From Muribaculaceae bacterium (lineage in GTDB: Bacteria > Bacteroidota > Bacteroidia > Bacteroidales > Muribaculaceae), in the NCBI GenBank assembly GCA_016290325.1, contig JAEETL010000009.1, forward strand, positions 1-64,000: 64,000 nucleotides of DNA, given 5' to 3'. Shown piece after piece: positions 25,872-35,775 of the stretch. Position 1 is the first letter of the stretch; each line of letters starts with the position of its first letter. A model generated the notes under the pieces. It saw only the letters and a list, made by a program, of their open reading frames with translations. It did not search any database and was not told where the DNA came from. The position numbers were made by a program, and so were the translations under genes.

Positions 25872-26885
25872 ATGAAAAAATTGATGTTATTAGGCTTGGT
25901 GATCATGGTTATCACCTCGTGCGGAAAAAGCCAGTGGCAACAAGGCGATGCCGTGAACAACGGTCATGACTTCTTGTGCAGTGCAGGCATCTGTGACGAC
26001 TCGCTCAACGTGGCCGATGACGTTAACTATAATGATGATGGCGCTAACTTGCCGCACCATATCCTGGACATTTCCACTTGTCAGGCAATAGGGCTTGACA
26101 AGATGATGCAAGTAGACACAGTCACCTCTATCGTGCGCGTGTGGGGTATGCGTGATTATCCTGACATGGGCATTACCCTGTTGTTGGGCCAGACGTCTTA
26201 TAGCGATATGCGCACCTGCTGGTTGGCAACCTACGGCAAGGACGGCATGCTGGATTTCATGCGACTGGGTGAGTGTGGCGGTATGAACTTGTCTTACTGG
26301 GACGACGTCGATGAGCACACCCGCAATGTGGGCGTCGACTCGATGCGCATGGTCATGCCTCAAAAGAATGATCAACCTATCCACTTGAGCCGTTGGGTTT
26401 CTTATAAAATAATGAGCAACGAGGAGGTGACCGACTCCACGCTATGGTTCATTCACCACGAGTTGCCCATCAGCATTGATCGGGAAGGCCACTTCTCGGT
26501 GGGCAAGATAGGTACTGTCTATAGCTCTGACACCACATTGCTTAACAATTACTGGCGCTGTAAGCGTCAACTTGAAGTGTTCTCTTGGACACCTATGAGC
26601 GATGGTACCTTGTATGACCGGCTAAACAAGTTCCTTGTAGATTCACGTGGCTCTATCACCGACCCAATCCAGCTGCAAGGCGATTTTTTCACGCTTGTAT
26701 CAGGGCGTTTTTATTGTGATACCGAGCGCTTCATGAAATGGTGTTGTGAACACCCCGACAGCCAGTTGACTCGGGGTTTGGTAAGTACCTTCAAGGATAT
26801 TAGCCATGAATACACCTTAAACGTATTAAAGAAGATCAAGGATCCTATTCTGTTGAAATCTTCTAGACGTTTGTTGGGTGTATAA
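25872..26885 (+). CDS. Predicted lipoprotein, function unknown
   Basis: A 337-residue protein with lipoprotein signal MKKLMLLGLVIMVITSC (lipobox Cys 17, followed by GKSQWQQ). The mature part contains DISTCQAIGLDKMMQVDTVTSIVRVWGMRDYPDMGITL and a C-terminal helical region (ERFMKWCCEHPDSQLTRGL). No domain recognised. An in-frame ATG 12 bases upstream (25860) is possible, but the shorter start gives a cleaner signal. It lies 18 bases after ettA and is probably on the same transcript. Confidence 0.75.
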   Translation: MKKLMLLGLVIMVITSCGKSQWQQGDAVNNGHDFLCSAGICDDSLNVADDVNYNDDGANLPHHILDISTCQAIGLDKMMQVDTVTSIVRVWGMRDYPDMGITLLLGQTSYSDMRTCWLATYGKDGMLDFMRLGECGGMNLSYWDDVDEHTRNVGVDSMRMVMPQKNDQPIHLSRWVSYKIMSNEEVTDSTLWFIHHELPISIDREGHFSVGKIGTVYSSDTTLLNNYWRCKRQLEVFSWTPMSDGTLYDRLNKFLVDSRGSITDPIQLQGDFFTLVSGRFYCDTERFMKWCCEHPDSQLTRGLVSTFKDISHEYTLNVLKKIKDPILLKSSRRLLGV

Positions 26886-26953
26886 TGAATAGAGTCTATT
26901 ATGGTCAAAAAGAGATTTTTATATCTTTTGAGTGTTATTCAATTATATATTCA

Positions 26954-26961
26954 TAAATTTG
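26954..26961 (+). promoter_or_regulatory. -7 box of the first C10 protease gene
   Basis: TAAATTTG, 47 bases before the ATG at 27009, with TTTG at 26927-26930 (23-base spacing, slightly long). Confidence 0.45.
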
Positions 26962-27008
26962 CAGAATCCAATTGTTTGGAAAAGTGTTCTGATTATTATT
27001 TTTATAGG

Positions 27009-29681
27009 ATGATGAATTCCTTAAAACAGATTTTATTGGCTGCTTCTGTTCTAGTGACTATGAGCATGACTGCAGCCCCATTGGATGCGCCCTCGGCCCA
27101 AGCCAAGGCGTATCAACTCCTGAACTCTCATGGTGTTGCCAAACTCAATGCCGGCAACTCAATGTTGAGACTTAGTCATGTCGAGTCGTCGGTAATTGAT
27201 TCTCGTTGCGCTGACTACTATGTGTTTAACTCTACCGACGGCAAAGCCTTTGTCATTGTTGCTGGCGATGACCGTGCTGAAGAAATCTTGGGCTATGGTG
27301 AGGGTTCTCTTGACATGACTGACCTGCCTTGCAACCTGCAATGGTGGCTTGACCAATACAAGCAACAGATAGAGTTCCTGCTTGCCAACCCGAATGAAAA
27401 AGTGGAAAAAGCATCGGCACCGCGACTTGATGGTAACGGTCAACTCGTGATAGCCCCAATGCTTACCTGCATTTGGAGTCAAAGTGAACCCTATTACAAC
27501 CAGTGCCCTATATACAAGGGTGAACGTTGTGTGACTGGATGTGTCGCTACTGCTATGGCCCAAGTTATGTATTACTGGCGTTACCCCGATCATATTAACG
27601 GCGTTCCAGGCTATTGGTGCCGTTCATTGGGCACGATGCTCTCAGGTTTGCCTGCCACAGCTTTCGACTGGGAAAATATGTTGGATTCCTATACCGGTGA
27701 ATATACTAATGCCCAAGGCGACGCTGTCGCCAAGTTGATGCGTTATTGCGGCCAATCTTGCAACATGGGTTACGGCCCTGATGGCAGCGGTGCTTATGTC
27801 CCTGACCAGTTGCGCGGTATGAAGCTATTTGGTTATAACTCTAATGCCACGATGGTTAATTGGTCGGATTATGACCTTGAGGCATGGGAAGATATGTTGC
27901 TTGGTGACTTGCAATCGGGCTACCCCGTGCTCTATTCCGGCAATGACCCCATGGCAGGAGGTCATGCCTTTGTCCTTGACGGTTATTTTGATGGAAAATA
28001 CCACATTAACTGGGGCTGGGCATCCAACGGCAATGGATACTTCGCGTTGGGCGCGTTTAACGTCAGGACTTATTCATTTAATGCCAATGTCCAGATGCTG
28101 CATCAGATCTATCCTTCACAAGAGATGATCCCTGAACCTGGAAATGATTTTGTGCAGAATGGCATCTATTATAAGTATAACGAGGATGCATCCGAGGCCA
28201 TCGTGACTTATATGGATACACGCTTCAACTCTTATGAGGGACAGGTCGTCATTCCCGCTCAGGTTACCCATCAGGGAGAGACCGTCCCTGTGACTGGTAT
28301 CGGCAAGAGTGCATTCAGGAATTGCGTTGATTTGGTGAGCGTGACCATACCAGCTAGTGTCAAGTATATTGATGATTATGCATTCAGGAATTGCATCGGG
28401 TTGGTCGAGATTGAAATTCCTGCGGGAGTTGAATCTATTGGTAATCAAGCTTTTACAAATTGCATGAGCTTGGAGCGCATATCATTCTTGGGGAATGTTG
28501 AATTTATTGGAGATGAGGCGTTTAGAGATTGCTCTGCCTTGACTAGGGTTGAGGTGCCAAGTGCTGAATCATGGCTTGGAATAGCTTTTGCCGGCCATTA
28601 CTCTAACCCCCTCAGTTATTCTCATCATCTCTATGTCAACGGTCAGGATTTGGAACATCTGGTTGTTCCTCAGTCAATTCAGGAAGTTAAACCATTTGCA
28701 TTTATCGAATGTACTGGCTTGAAGTCGGTGGTTGTAGAAGATGGCGTTACTGATATCGGCACGGCTGCGTTTTCTAATTGTACTTATATCACCTCAGTGT
28801 CATTGCCTCAAACGATGAACGCCATCGGAAAGCAGGTGTTCTTTGATTGTAGCGCTCTGACCGGTATTGACATTCCAGAGAATATCACTTCAATCGGGAA
28901 TGCCGCTTTCAGTGGCTGTACTTCTTTGGAGAGAGTGGTACTACCCTCGACAATGACAACGATTAGCGATCAAGCGTTCAGTGACTGCAAAATGTTGACT
29001 GATATGATTCTTCCGAATTCTGTCACCGAGGTGGGTAGTTCTGCCTTCTCGGGCTGCTCCTCACTGAACCATGTGACGTTGTCGTCTTCACTGGTGGCTT
29101 TGAACAGTAAAGTGTTCTCGGGCTGCTCCAAGTTGTCACATATTTCGATACCGTCATCAGTTACTCTTATTGCATCAAGTGCTTTCATGCAATGCTCCTC
29201 GTTAACAAAGGTGGTAATACCCGATGGAGTTACTATGGTTGGCGAGCGTGCGTTCGGTGTGTGCTCTAAGCTCGTCGAGGTAACGATAGGCAGCGGAGTG
29301 CAGATGGTGGACGCTAATGCTTTCTTTTTTTGTAAGGCTTTGACTTCGGTGACTTGCAAGGCCGAAAATCCGCCACTGACGCCAGGAAACGATAATACAT
29401 TCCCAAGTATTGTATATGATAATGCCATCCTGTATGTTCCAGAGGGTTGCTTACAGGCTTATAAGAACAGTGGAATTTGGCCCTGGTTCAAGCACATCGA
29501 GATTATTCCTGAGTTTATGCAGGGTGATGTGAATCATGATAAGGAAATTAACATCAGTGATGTGAGTGCGATTATTGATATCATGCTTAATACCGGAGGT
29601 GATAATTCCGGAGACGTGAATGGTGATGGCGAGGTCAACATTGCCGATATCAATGCCGTCATCGACCTCATGTTATCGTAA
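27009..29681 (+). CDS. C10 cysteine protease with BspA-type LRRs and dockerin-like tail
   Basis: An 890-residue secreted protein. Signal peptide to about TAAP, then a Spi-type propeptide (YVFNSTDGKAFVIVAGDDRAEEILGYG, quoted family region). A C10 (streptopain) catalytic domain follows with Cys 178 in TGCVATAMAQVM and His 319 in GGHAFVLDGYFDGKYHINWGW. Residues about 430-810 carry roughly a dozen LRR_5/BspA repeats (IGKSAFRNCVDLVSVTIPASV type). The last 60 residues hold two dockerin-like repeats (GDVNHDKEINISD, GDVNGDGEVNIAD). Predicted role: a surface or secreted protease with an adhesive repeat region. A longer frame from 26901 was rejected because it crosses the promoter and lacks a signal peptide. 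A paralogue follows in tandem. Confidence 0.92.
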   Translation: MMNSLKQILLAASVLVTMSMTAAPLDAPSAQAKAYQLLNSHGVAKLNAGNSMLRLSHVESSVIDSRCADYYVFNSTDGKAFVIVAGDDRAEEILGYGEGSLDMTDLPCNLQWWLDQYKQQIEFLLANPNEKVEKASAPRLDGNGQLVIAPMLTCIWSQSEPYYNQCPIYKGERCVTGCVATAMAQVMYYWRYPDHINGVPGYWCRSLGTMLSGLPATAFDWENMLDSYTGEYTNAQGDAVAKLMRYCGQSCNMGYGPDGSGAYVPDQLRGMKLFGYNSNATMVNWSDYDLEAWEDMLLGDLQSGYPVLYSGNDPMAGGHAFVLDGYFDGKYHINWGWASNGNGYFALGAFNVRTYSFNANVQMLHQIYPSQEMIPEPGNDFVQNGIYYKYNEDASEAIVTYMDTRFNSYEGQVVIPAQVTHQGETVPVTGIGKSAFRNCVDLVSVTIPASVKYIDDYAFRNCIGLVEIEIPAGVESIGNQAFTNCMSLERISFLGNVEFIGDEAFRDCSALTRVEVPSAESWLGIAFAGHYSNPLSYSHHLYVNGQDLEHLVVPQSIQEVKPFAFIECTGLKSVVVEDGVTDIGTAAFSNCTYITSVSLPQTMNAIGKQVFFDCSALTGIDIPENITSIGNAAFSGCTSLERVVLPSTMTTISDQAFSDCKMLTDMILPNSVTEVGSSAFSGCSSLNHVTLSSSLVALNSKVFSGCSKLSHISIPSSVTLIASSAFMQCSSLTKVVIPDGVTMVGERAFGVCSKLVEVTIGSGVQMVDANAFFFCKALTSVTCKAENPPLTPGNDNTFPSIVYDNAILYVPEGCLQAYKNSGIWPWFKHIEIIPEFMQGDVNHDKEINISDVSAIIDIMLNTGGDNSGDVNGDGEVNIADINAVIDLMLS

Positions 29682-29749
29682 AAAAATGTCAAGAGAATAG
29701 GCGATTTTGCTGATTTTTTTAACAAAAAGTGCAATTTCTAGTAATAGAA

Positions 29750-29781
29750 TTTGCATTTTTTGTTATTTGGGTATATATTTG
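29750..29781 (+). promoter_or_regulatory. Promoter of the second C10 protease gene
   Basis: TTTG (29750-29753), a 20-base spacer, TATATTTG (29774-29781). The predicted leader is about 145 bases long, unusually long for this window, and has no recognised riboswitch. Confidence 0.65.
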
Positions 29782-29931
29782 CGAAGTTCATTTGGATGAT
29801 GGACTCAAGAAATTAGTATGGCCTTATCATATTGCTGCCAGATGTTGGATGCACCGGGTAGCGGCCCTAGTTTTAAAAACCTCAAGCGGGAGTTGATCTC
29901 GTGAATTATTAATTATTTAAAATCTATTTGG

Positions 29932-32916
29932 ATGATGAGACATGTTACATTAAAAATCATGCTATTGGCAGCCTTTGCCCTGATGGTTAAGAGGGTAGGC
30001 GCTGCCAGTGTGGATGCCGACGCGGCACGGTCGCGGGCATCAAGTTTCCTGCAATCGCAGCGTCAGGGTCGTTTGTCTGCCCCCAATGTTGCCTTGCGGC
30101 TAGCCCATGCCGAGCCCTCGACGGTGAGCGCTGGGCAGACGGCTTACTATGTGTTTAATTCCGAGGGCGGTGATGCCTTTGTCATCGTGGCTGGCGATGA
30201 CCGAGCCGTACAGATTCTTGCCTATGGTGACGAGGCACTAGACATGGCCAATTTGCCCTCTAATCTGCAATGGTGGCTTGGCCAGTACAAGGCTCAAATC
30301 GAGTGGCTTGTCGAGCAGCCCGAAGTCGTAGCTCCTGCACCAGTTAGAGCCCGTGCCGACGATGTGGTCATTGAGCCTCTCTTAAAGACGATATGGCATC
30401 AAAGCACACCTTTTAATGACATGTGCCCAGTAATTGATGGTGAGGCATCTGCTACGGGATGTGTTGCCACGGCGATGGCTCAGGTGATGAATTACTGGAA
30501 GTATCCAGCACAGGTTCCTCCATTGCCTGGATATGTGACTGATACAGAACATTATAATGTTCCATCGTTGCCTAGTGCCGAATTGGAATGGGATTATATT
30601 TTGGATGTGTACAATCCAGGGGATTACAATGAGGAAGAAGCAGTTGCTGTGGCCACATTACTGAGGTATTGCGGCCAGGGGTGTTTCATGGACTATAGTC
30701 CTATGGGCAGTGGCGCATGGCAAGAAGATCAACTCATGGCGCTAAAGCAATTTGGTTACAACCATGAGGCCCAGTGTCTGTACCGTGATGAATGTGAAGA
30801 CGTGCAATGGCACGCGATGATCATGGAGGAGTTATCTAATGACCGTCCTGTTCTTTACACAGGAACCAGCTTTGGCGGTGCCCATGCCTTTGTCCTTGAT
30901 GGTTATAAAGACGGCAAGTACCATGTCAACTGGGGATGGGGAGGCGGAAACGGATATTTTGTCTTGGATGCCTTAGGTAGAGATGATTGGGAGTTTAATT
31001 ATTATCAAACGATGCAATATCATGTATATCCTGACCCTGAGGGTAATTCGGTACAATCTTACGACTTTGAGGTCTCGGGAATCTATTACAAGCGCAATGG
31101 AGATGCTGCCGAGGTGGTCAGGAGAGATATTATGCATAATTGCTACTCTGGTTCAATCGTCATCCCCGAGACGGTGACTCTCGATGGAGAGACCCTAGCT
31201 GTCACTTCCATCGCGCCCTATGCATTTATGGACTGTATGGAGGTGACCGATATCCTGCTTCCGCCTTCGGTTACAAATATTGGTGCCAATGCTTTTTACC
31301 GTTGCTCAGCAATGACGACAATACGCATCCAGGGCAAAAACAAGAGACTTGGCAAAGATGCATTTGCCGACTGTTATGGGCTTAGCGAGGTGTATACTGA
31401 TGATGTCGAATCATGGGCGACTATGGAGTTTGTCTCTAGATGTTCTTGTCCGTTGGTATATGGTCCCATGCTTTTTGACAAGAAGGGTAATGCGATAACC
31501 GATGTGCTCATTCCCGCCTCGGTTGATAAAGTTGGGAATTATTTGTTTACCAATTATGACTATCTTAAGAGCGTGTTAATTGAGGAGGGGGTCACTGCGA
31601 TAGGCCACGACTCTTTCTATGGATGCGATGAGATGACAAGTGTCACGTTGCCGCAATCGTTGCGATCGATAGGTGATGATGCATTTGACGGTTGTACCCA
31701 ATTGAGTGATCTCATATTGCCACCGTTTCTGGAGTCTATCGGTGTGTATGCATTCTATGCCTGTGAAAGTCTGACTCATGTTGACATTCCTGGGTCGGTG
31801 AGCGTTTTGGGTGATGTCTCATTTGGCGCTTGTACAAATTTGGCTCAGGTGACTTTAAATTCTGGCCTTACCCGTGTGGGTGAATATGCTTTCTACTATT
31901 GTCTCTCGTTGAATGATGTGATACTGCCCAGCACTGTAACCTCAATAGGCTATGCTGCTTTTGATGGGTGCTCCAATTTGTCCAATGTCACATTAAACGA
32001 CAATTTGCAAGAATTGGAGGATTTTGCCTTCAATGATTGTCCGAGCTTACAGAAAATCGTTATTCCTTCAAGTGTTACCCTCATTGGCATTGGTGCATTT
32101 ATAGGCTGTTCATCGCTTGCTACAATTGTTTTGGATGGCTGTTCATCTCATGTGGACTCAAACGCTTTCATGTCGTGTTCCCAACTGGCTCGTGTCGAGA
32201 TCAGGGATTTGCTCTCATGGTGCAATATGACCTTTGAAAATGATCAGGCCAATCCGCTATATTTTGCCCACCACCTGTTTATGAACGGTGAGGAAGTGTG
32301 CGACCTGGCTATACCCGCTGGCGTTAAACATATTAATGATTATGCGTTTATCCGTTGTGAGAGTTTGACCAGTCTCACGATGAGTAATGATGTGGAAAGC
32401 GTTGGTGAACAAGCATTTAAAGATTGCAAAAAAATGACTGTCGCAACTTTGGGTGACGGGGTGCGTACTATTGGCGAGAAAGCTTTTCATGGTTGCTCAA
32501 AATTGATGGATTTCACCTTCGGTAAGAGAATGAAAATGGCCGAGATGTATGCTTTCAGGTCCTGCAATGCGTTAGTAAAAATCACTAGTCGTGCTGTTAC
32601 ACCGCCTTATCTTAAGGGCAAGTCAATTTTCCCAGACAAGGTGTATAAAAACGCCATTGTCTATGCTCCTAGGCAGTCTCTTCGCGCTTATCGGGAGGCA
32701 CTGGTGTGGCGATACTTCGATATTGAGGGTGTGAACTTCATGCCCGAGTGGTGTGATGTGAACGGTGACGGCGAGGTCAATATCAGTGATGTTACTGCGA
32801 TTATTGACATACAACATAAAGGAGGTGTCGACATAGTGGGCGATGTGAACGGTGATGAAGAGGTTAACATTTCGGATATCAATGCCGTCATCGATTATAT
32901 AATAACAGGAGAATGA
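29932..32916 (+). CDS. C10 cysteine protease with BspA-type LRRs and dockerin-like tail (paralogue)
   Basis: A 994-residue paralogue of the preceding gene with the same order of parts. A signal peptide ends near VGAAS. The Spi-like propeptide includes YVFNSEGGDAFVIVAGDDRA. The catalytic Cys 177 is in TGCVATAMAQVMNYW and His 318 in GGAHAFVLDGYKDGKYHVNWGWG. A longer LRR_5 array follows (about residues 415-930). Two dockerin-like repeats close the protein (CDVNGDGEVNISD, GDVNGDEEVNISD). The LRR array has two 'DVESW.T..F / LLSW...F' insert segments where the repeat phase breaks. Tandem duplication followed by divergence is the simplest origin. It has its own promoter and a terminator. Confidence 0.92.
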   Translation: MMRHVTLKIMLLAAFALMVKRVGAASVDADAARSRASSFLQSQRQGRLSAPNVALRLAHAEPSTVSAGQTAYYVFNSEGGDAFVIVAGDDRAVQILAYGDEALDMANLPSNLQWWLGQYKAQIEWLVEQPEVVAPAPVRARADDVVIEPLLKTIWHQSTPFNDMCPVIDGEASATGCVATAMAQVMNYWKYPAQVPPLPGYVTDTEHYNVPSLPSAELEWDYILDVYNPGDYNEEEAVAVATLLRYCGQGCFMDYSPMGSGAWQEDQLMALKQFGYNHEAQCLYRDECEDVQWHAMIMEELSNDRPVLYTGTSFGGAHAFVLDGYKDGKYHVNWGWGGGNGYFVLDALGRDDWEFNYYQTMQYHVYPDPEGNSVQSYDFEVSGIYYKRNGDAAEVVRRDIMHNCYSGSIVIPETVTLDGETLAVTSIAPYAFMDCMEVTDILLPPSVTNIGANAFYRCSAMTTIRIQGKNKRLGKDAFADCYGLSEVYTDDVESWATMEFVSRCSCPLVYGPMLFDKKGNAITDVLIPASVDKVGNYLFTNYDYLKSVLIEEGVTAIGHDSFYGCDEMTSVTLPQSLRSIGDDAFDGCTQLSDLILPPFLESIGVYAFYACESLTHVDIPGSVSVLGDVSFGACTNLAQVTLNSGLTRVGEYAFYYCLSLNDVILPSTVTSIGYAAFDGCSNLSNVTLNDNLQELEDFAFNDCPSLQKIVIPSSVTLIGIGAFIGCSSLATIVLDGCSSHVDSNAFMSCSQLARVEIRDLLSWCNMTFENDQANPLYFAHHLFMNGEEVCDLAIPAGVKHINDYAFIRCESLTSLTMSNDVESVGEQAFKDCKKMTVATLGDGVRTIGEKAFHGCSKLMDFTFGKRMKMAEMYAFRSCNALVKITSRAVTPPYLKGKSIFPDKVYKNAIVYAPRQSLRAYREALVWRYFDIEGVNFMPEWCDVNGDGEVNISDVTAIIDIQHKGGVDIVGDVNGDEEVNISDINAVIDYIITGE

Positions 32917-32947
32917 TTTGAAAAAGATTTTTTAGAATAAATGACTT

Positions 32948-32982
32948 GAAGGGGAGTTGGTTTTGCCGGTTCCTCTTCTTTT
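32948..32982 (+). terminator. Intrinsic terminator after the second C10 gene
   Basis: GAAGGGGA (32948-32955) pairs with TCCTCTTC (32971-32978, one G-T), followed by TTTT, just before the convergent transporter gene ends. Confidence 0.65.
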
Positions 32983-32983
32983 G

Positions 32984-34645
32984 TCAGATGAGTAGCAGCA
33001 CCTGGGCAATAATCACGCGCATGAACATGCTCAAGGGGTAAACCGATGCATAAGCGACTGCGGGTCGGTCACTGCCGATGTCATCGTTGGCATAATTCAT
33101 CGCCATGGGGTTGGCCATTGCTCCACTGAGCATTCCACACGTGGCGGCATAATCGATGTGGGCCACACGCAAGGCAATGACAGCGACTAGCAAAACAGGA
33201 ATGATAGTGATCACGAAGCCTGTTCCTACCCACATTAGACCCTCTGGGCGCACCACCGTGGCAAAGAAATCGGGTCCTGATGCCAGTCCTAGACATGCGA
33301 GATATAGCGCCAGACCGATGGAACGCAGCATGAGGTTGGCACTGGTCGTGGTATAAGCGTTGACGTGGATGCGGGGACCAAAAGCACCCATGAGGATGCC
33401 CACGATGATAGGGCCACCAGCCAATCCCAGTTTCACGGGGGCTGATATACCCGGCAAGGCGATGGGGATGGAGCCCAGGATAAGTCCCAGCGTCATGCCG
33501 ATGAAGACGGTAATCAAGTTGGGCTCGTCAAGCATCTTGACGGCATTACCCACCTCTTTCTCAACATTCTTTATGGCCTCGCGATGCCCGACGACAATGA
33601 TGCGGTCGCCCAGCAGCAATCTCAGGTCGGGCGTGGCCAATAACTGCAAATCGCCGCGGTTCACACGGCTAATGTTCACGCCATAGTGACGGCGCAAGCC
33701 CAGTGAACCAAGTTTGCGGCCGTTGATTTCGGGCTTGGTCACGAGAATGGCTTGTGAGACCAGTTCGCTGTCAATGGCATTCCAATCGATGTCATCCTTA
33801 TTCCAGTCGGTGGTCTCCTGTTTACCAAAGAGTACCTCCATCGCTTCGGCGGCATCGTGGTCCTGCATAGTGACCAATAGGCGGTCATCAGGCATGAGAA
33901 TGGTGCCCGCCTCGGGAATCGTCACTTTGCCATCACGCCACAAGCGGGATATAACAAATTGCCTGGGACTGATACGTGCCAAGTCGCCCACGGTTTTGCC
34001 GATGATGCCCTCATTGCGCACACGATAGGCTGCAATGAAGGTGTGGTCGGCCTCTTCTTCACTATCCCCGATGATGTGGTCATTGGGACCCACAATCACC
34101 TTGCGGATGAGTGCCAGCGCCATAATCACTCCCACGACACCCAGCGGATAAGTCACGGCGCAACCCAGGGCTGCACCGCTTTCGGGCTGGTGCAGTTGGG
34201 CCAGTGTTTGTTGTGCAGCTGCCAGTGCTGGTGTGTTGGTTGTAGCGCCACACATGATACCCACGGCATCGCTCAGATTAATGCCTAATAACGGGAGCAA
34301 CAAGGTGAGGATAGTGCCCACAAGCACCACCGCAAGTGCCAGCATATTGAGTGTGAGGCCTGACTTGTGAAATGAGCCAAAGAAACCTGGTCCCACCTGC
34401 AAGCCTAACGCATACACGAACAGCACGAGACCGAAGTTTTGGGCATATTGCAGCATTTGAGGGTCGATAGACAAACCCAGGTAGCCAGCTAAAATGCCTA
34501 AAAAGAACACAAAAGCCACACCAAGTGATACACCTAGCACCTTAATCTTGCCCATTGCTAACCCACAGGCACACAATATGGACAAAACGACAACGGCCTG
34601 CACAGCCGAGTGGGATAGAAATATGTCACTTAACCATTGCGGCAT
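32984..34645 (-). CDS. AspT/YidE-type exchanger with two RCK_C domains
   Basis: A 553-residue inner-membrane transporter of the aspartate:alanine exchanger superfamily. Five or six hydrophobic helices at each end flank a central soluble region with two TrkA-C/RCK_C domains (RISPRQFVISRLWRDGKVTIPEAGTILMPDDRLLV and a second copy with LLGDRIIVVGH). Conserved membrane motifs include GIMCGATTNTPAL, near the end of the first half, and CGMLSGAMANPMAM, in the second. This is the YidE/YbjL pattern; the substrate is unknown. It lies 5 bases after the glycerate kinase gene, suggesting co-transcription. Confidence 0.9.
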   Translation of the reverse strand: MPQWLSDIFLSHSAVQAVVVLSILCACGLAMGKIKVLGVSLGVAFVFFLGILAGYLGLSIDPQMLQYAQNFGLVLFVYALGLQVGPGFFGSFHKSGLTLNMLALAVVLVGTILTLLLPLLGINLSDAVGIMCGATTNTPALAAAQQTLAQLHQPESGAALGCAVTYPLGVVGVIMALALIRKVIVGPNDHIIGDSEEEADHTFIAAYRVRNEGIIGKTVGDLARISPRQFVISRLWRDGKVTIPEAGTILMPDDRLLVTMQDHDAAEAMEVLFGKQETTDWNKDDIDWNAIDSELVSQAILVTKPEINGRKLGSLGLRRHYGVNISRVNRGDLQLLATPDLRLLLGDRIIVVGHREAIKNVEKEVGNAVKMLDEPNLITVFIGMTLGLILGSIPIALPGISAPVKLGLAGGPIIVGILMGAFGPRIHVNAYTTTSANLMLRSIGLALYLACLGLASGPDFFATVVRPEGLMWVGTGFVITIIPVLLVAVIALRVAHIDYAATCGMLSGAMANPMAMNYANDDIGSDRPAVAYASVYPLSMFMRVIIAQVLLLI

Positions 34646-34650
34646 GTTCT

Positions 34651-35775
34651 CTATTTTTGGGATTGTTCAAACTCTGAGACGATTTGCTGTGCGGCGATGC
34701 TCACGCGTTTTATTGTGGACGTGGAATCCATTGCTTCCTCAAGTGGAAGACCATCGCTGACGCCAACGGCGGTCAACAAACCGGCCTCCTTGGGGTCAAA
34801 GTCTTCTTCGATTGCACCGCAGATGACAGCAACGGGAATTCCAAGCTCATGGGCCATGTTGATAACACAGCCAGGACCTTTCCCCATCATTGTCTGGCGG
34901 TCCAATCGGCCTTCACCGGTGATGATCAAATCGGCGTGCATAACCGCATCGTTCATACCGTTGTGGTCAAGAACATAGGGTGCTCCCGCCAGCAGTTCGC
35001 AATCGAGAAGATGCATCATCAGCGAGGGAATGCCGCCTGCTGCGCCACATCCTGGTGTTGTCGCAATAGTTTCACCCACGATTTCGGCCACATGGCACAT
35101 TCCAAGTTCCAATTGCCTCACTTGTTCAGGATCGGCTCCCTTTTGGGGTGCGTAAACGTGTGCGGTACCACGTTCCCCGCACAAGGGGTTATCCACATCG
35201 GCCAGCAACGTGAACTTGCATGCTTTTACCTCGTGTGGAATGCCGGCGGTCTCGATATGATCGATTTCTTTGAGATTTGCCCCGCAAGGGAAAAGATGCC
35301 TTCCATTGGCATCAAAGAATTCGACTCCCAGGGCACAGAGGATACCCATAGCGGCATCACATGTAGCCGAGCCGCCCATTCCTAAGACAATATGACGGCT
35401 GCCGCGTTCCATGGCATCGCGCATCAATAAGCCTGTGCCTAGCGTGGACATGCGAAACGGATCGCGCAGTTCATTGGGAACAAGAACCAAGCCACTGGCT
35501 GCAGCCACCTCGATAACGGCTGTTCCGTCATCACCCAAGAAATAGCTGGCATTGACCGGTGGCAACGAGATGAGTGGGCCGGGTACGCTCATCGACTGCC
35601 ACTCACCCTGCATGTTTGAGGCGAGGACAGCTGTTGTGCCATCTCCACCGTCGGCAAGGGGCACACTAATAACAGAAAGCCCCTCGTAATCACTTAGGGC
35701 TTGCTGCACGGCATAGTTGAGTTGTTGGGAGGTCGCCGAGCCTTTGAACTTATCAAACGCCAGGACGATTTTCAT
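34651..35775 (-). CDS. Glycerate kinase (GlxK/GarK type)
   Basis: A 374-residue glycerate kinase family 1 enzyme, phosphorylating D-glycerate with ATP to a phosphoglycerate. Motifs seen: FDKFKGSATSQQLNYAVQQAL at the N-terminus, LADGGDGTTAVL, AAASGLVLVPNELRDP, STLGTGLLMRDAMERG, LGMGGSATCDAAMGIL and the C-terminal ITGEGRLDRQTMMGKGP. The ATG at 35775 overlaps the stop of the upstream coiled-coil lipoprotein gene (TGATG), implying translational coupling. With the downstream exchanger it could form a small carboxylate uptake and utilisation unit, which is inference. Confidence 0.95.
   Translation of the reverse strand: MKIVLAFDKFKGSATSQQLNYAVQQALSDYEGLSVISVPLADGGDGTTAVLASNMQGEWQSMSVPGPLISLPPVNASYFLGDDGTAVIEVAAASGLVLVPNELRDPFRMSTLGTGLLMRDAMERGSRHIVLGMGGSATCDAAMGILCALGVEFFDANGRHLFPCGANLKEIDHIETAGIPHEVKACKFTLLADVDNPLCGERGTAHVYAPQKGADPEQVRQLELGMCHVAEIVGETIATTPGCGAAGGIPSLMMHLLDCELLAGAPYVLDHNGMNDAVMHADLIITGEGRLDRQTMMGKGPGCVINMAHELGIPVAVICGAIEEDFDPKEAGLLTAVGVSDGLPLEEAMDSTSTIKRVSIAAQQIVSEFEQSQK

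Noticed and set aside
26901-27008. N-terminal extension of the first C10 protease
   Set aside because: The extension would place the likely promoter inside the coding region and bury the signal peptide.
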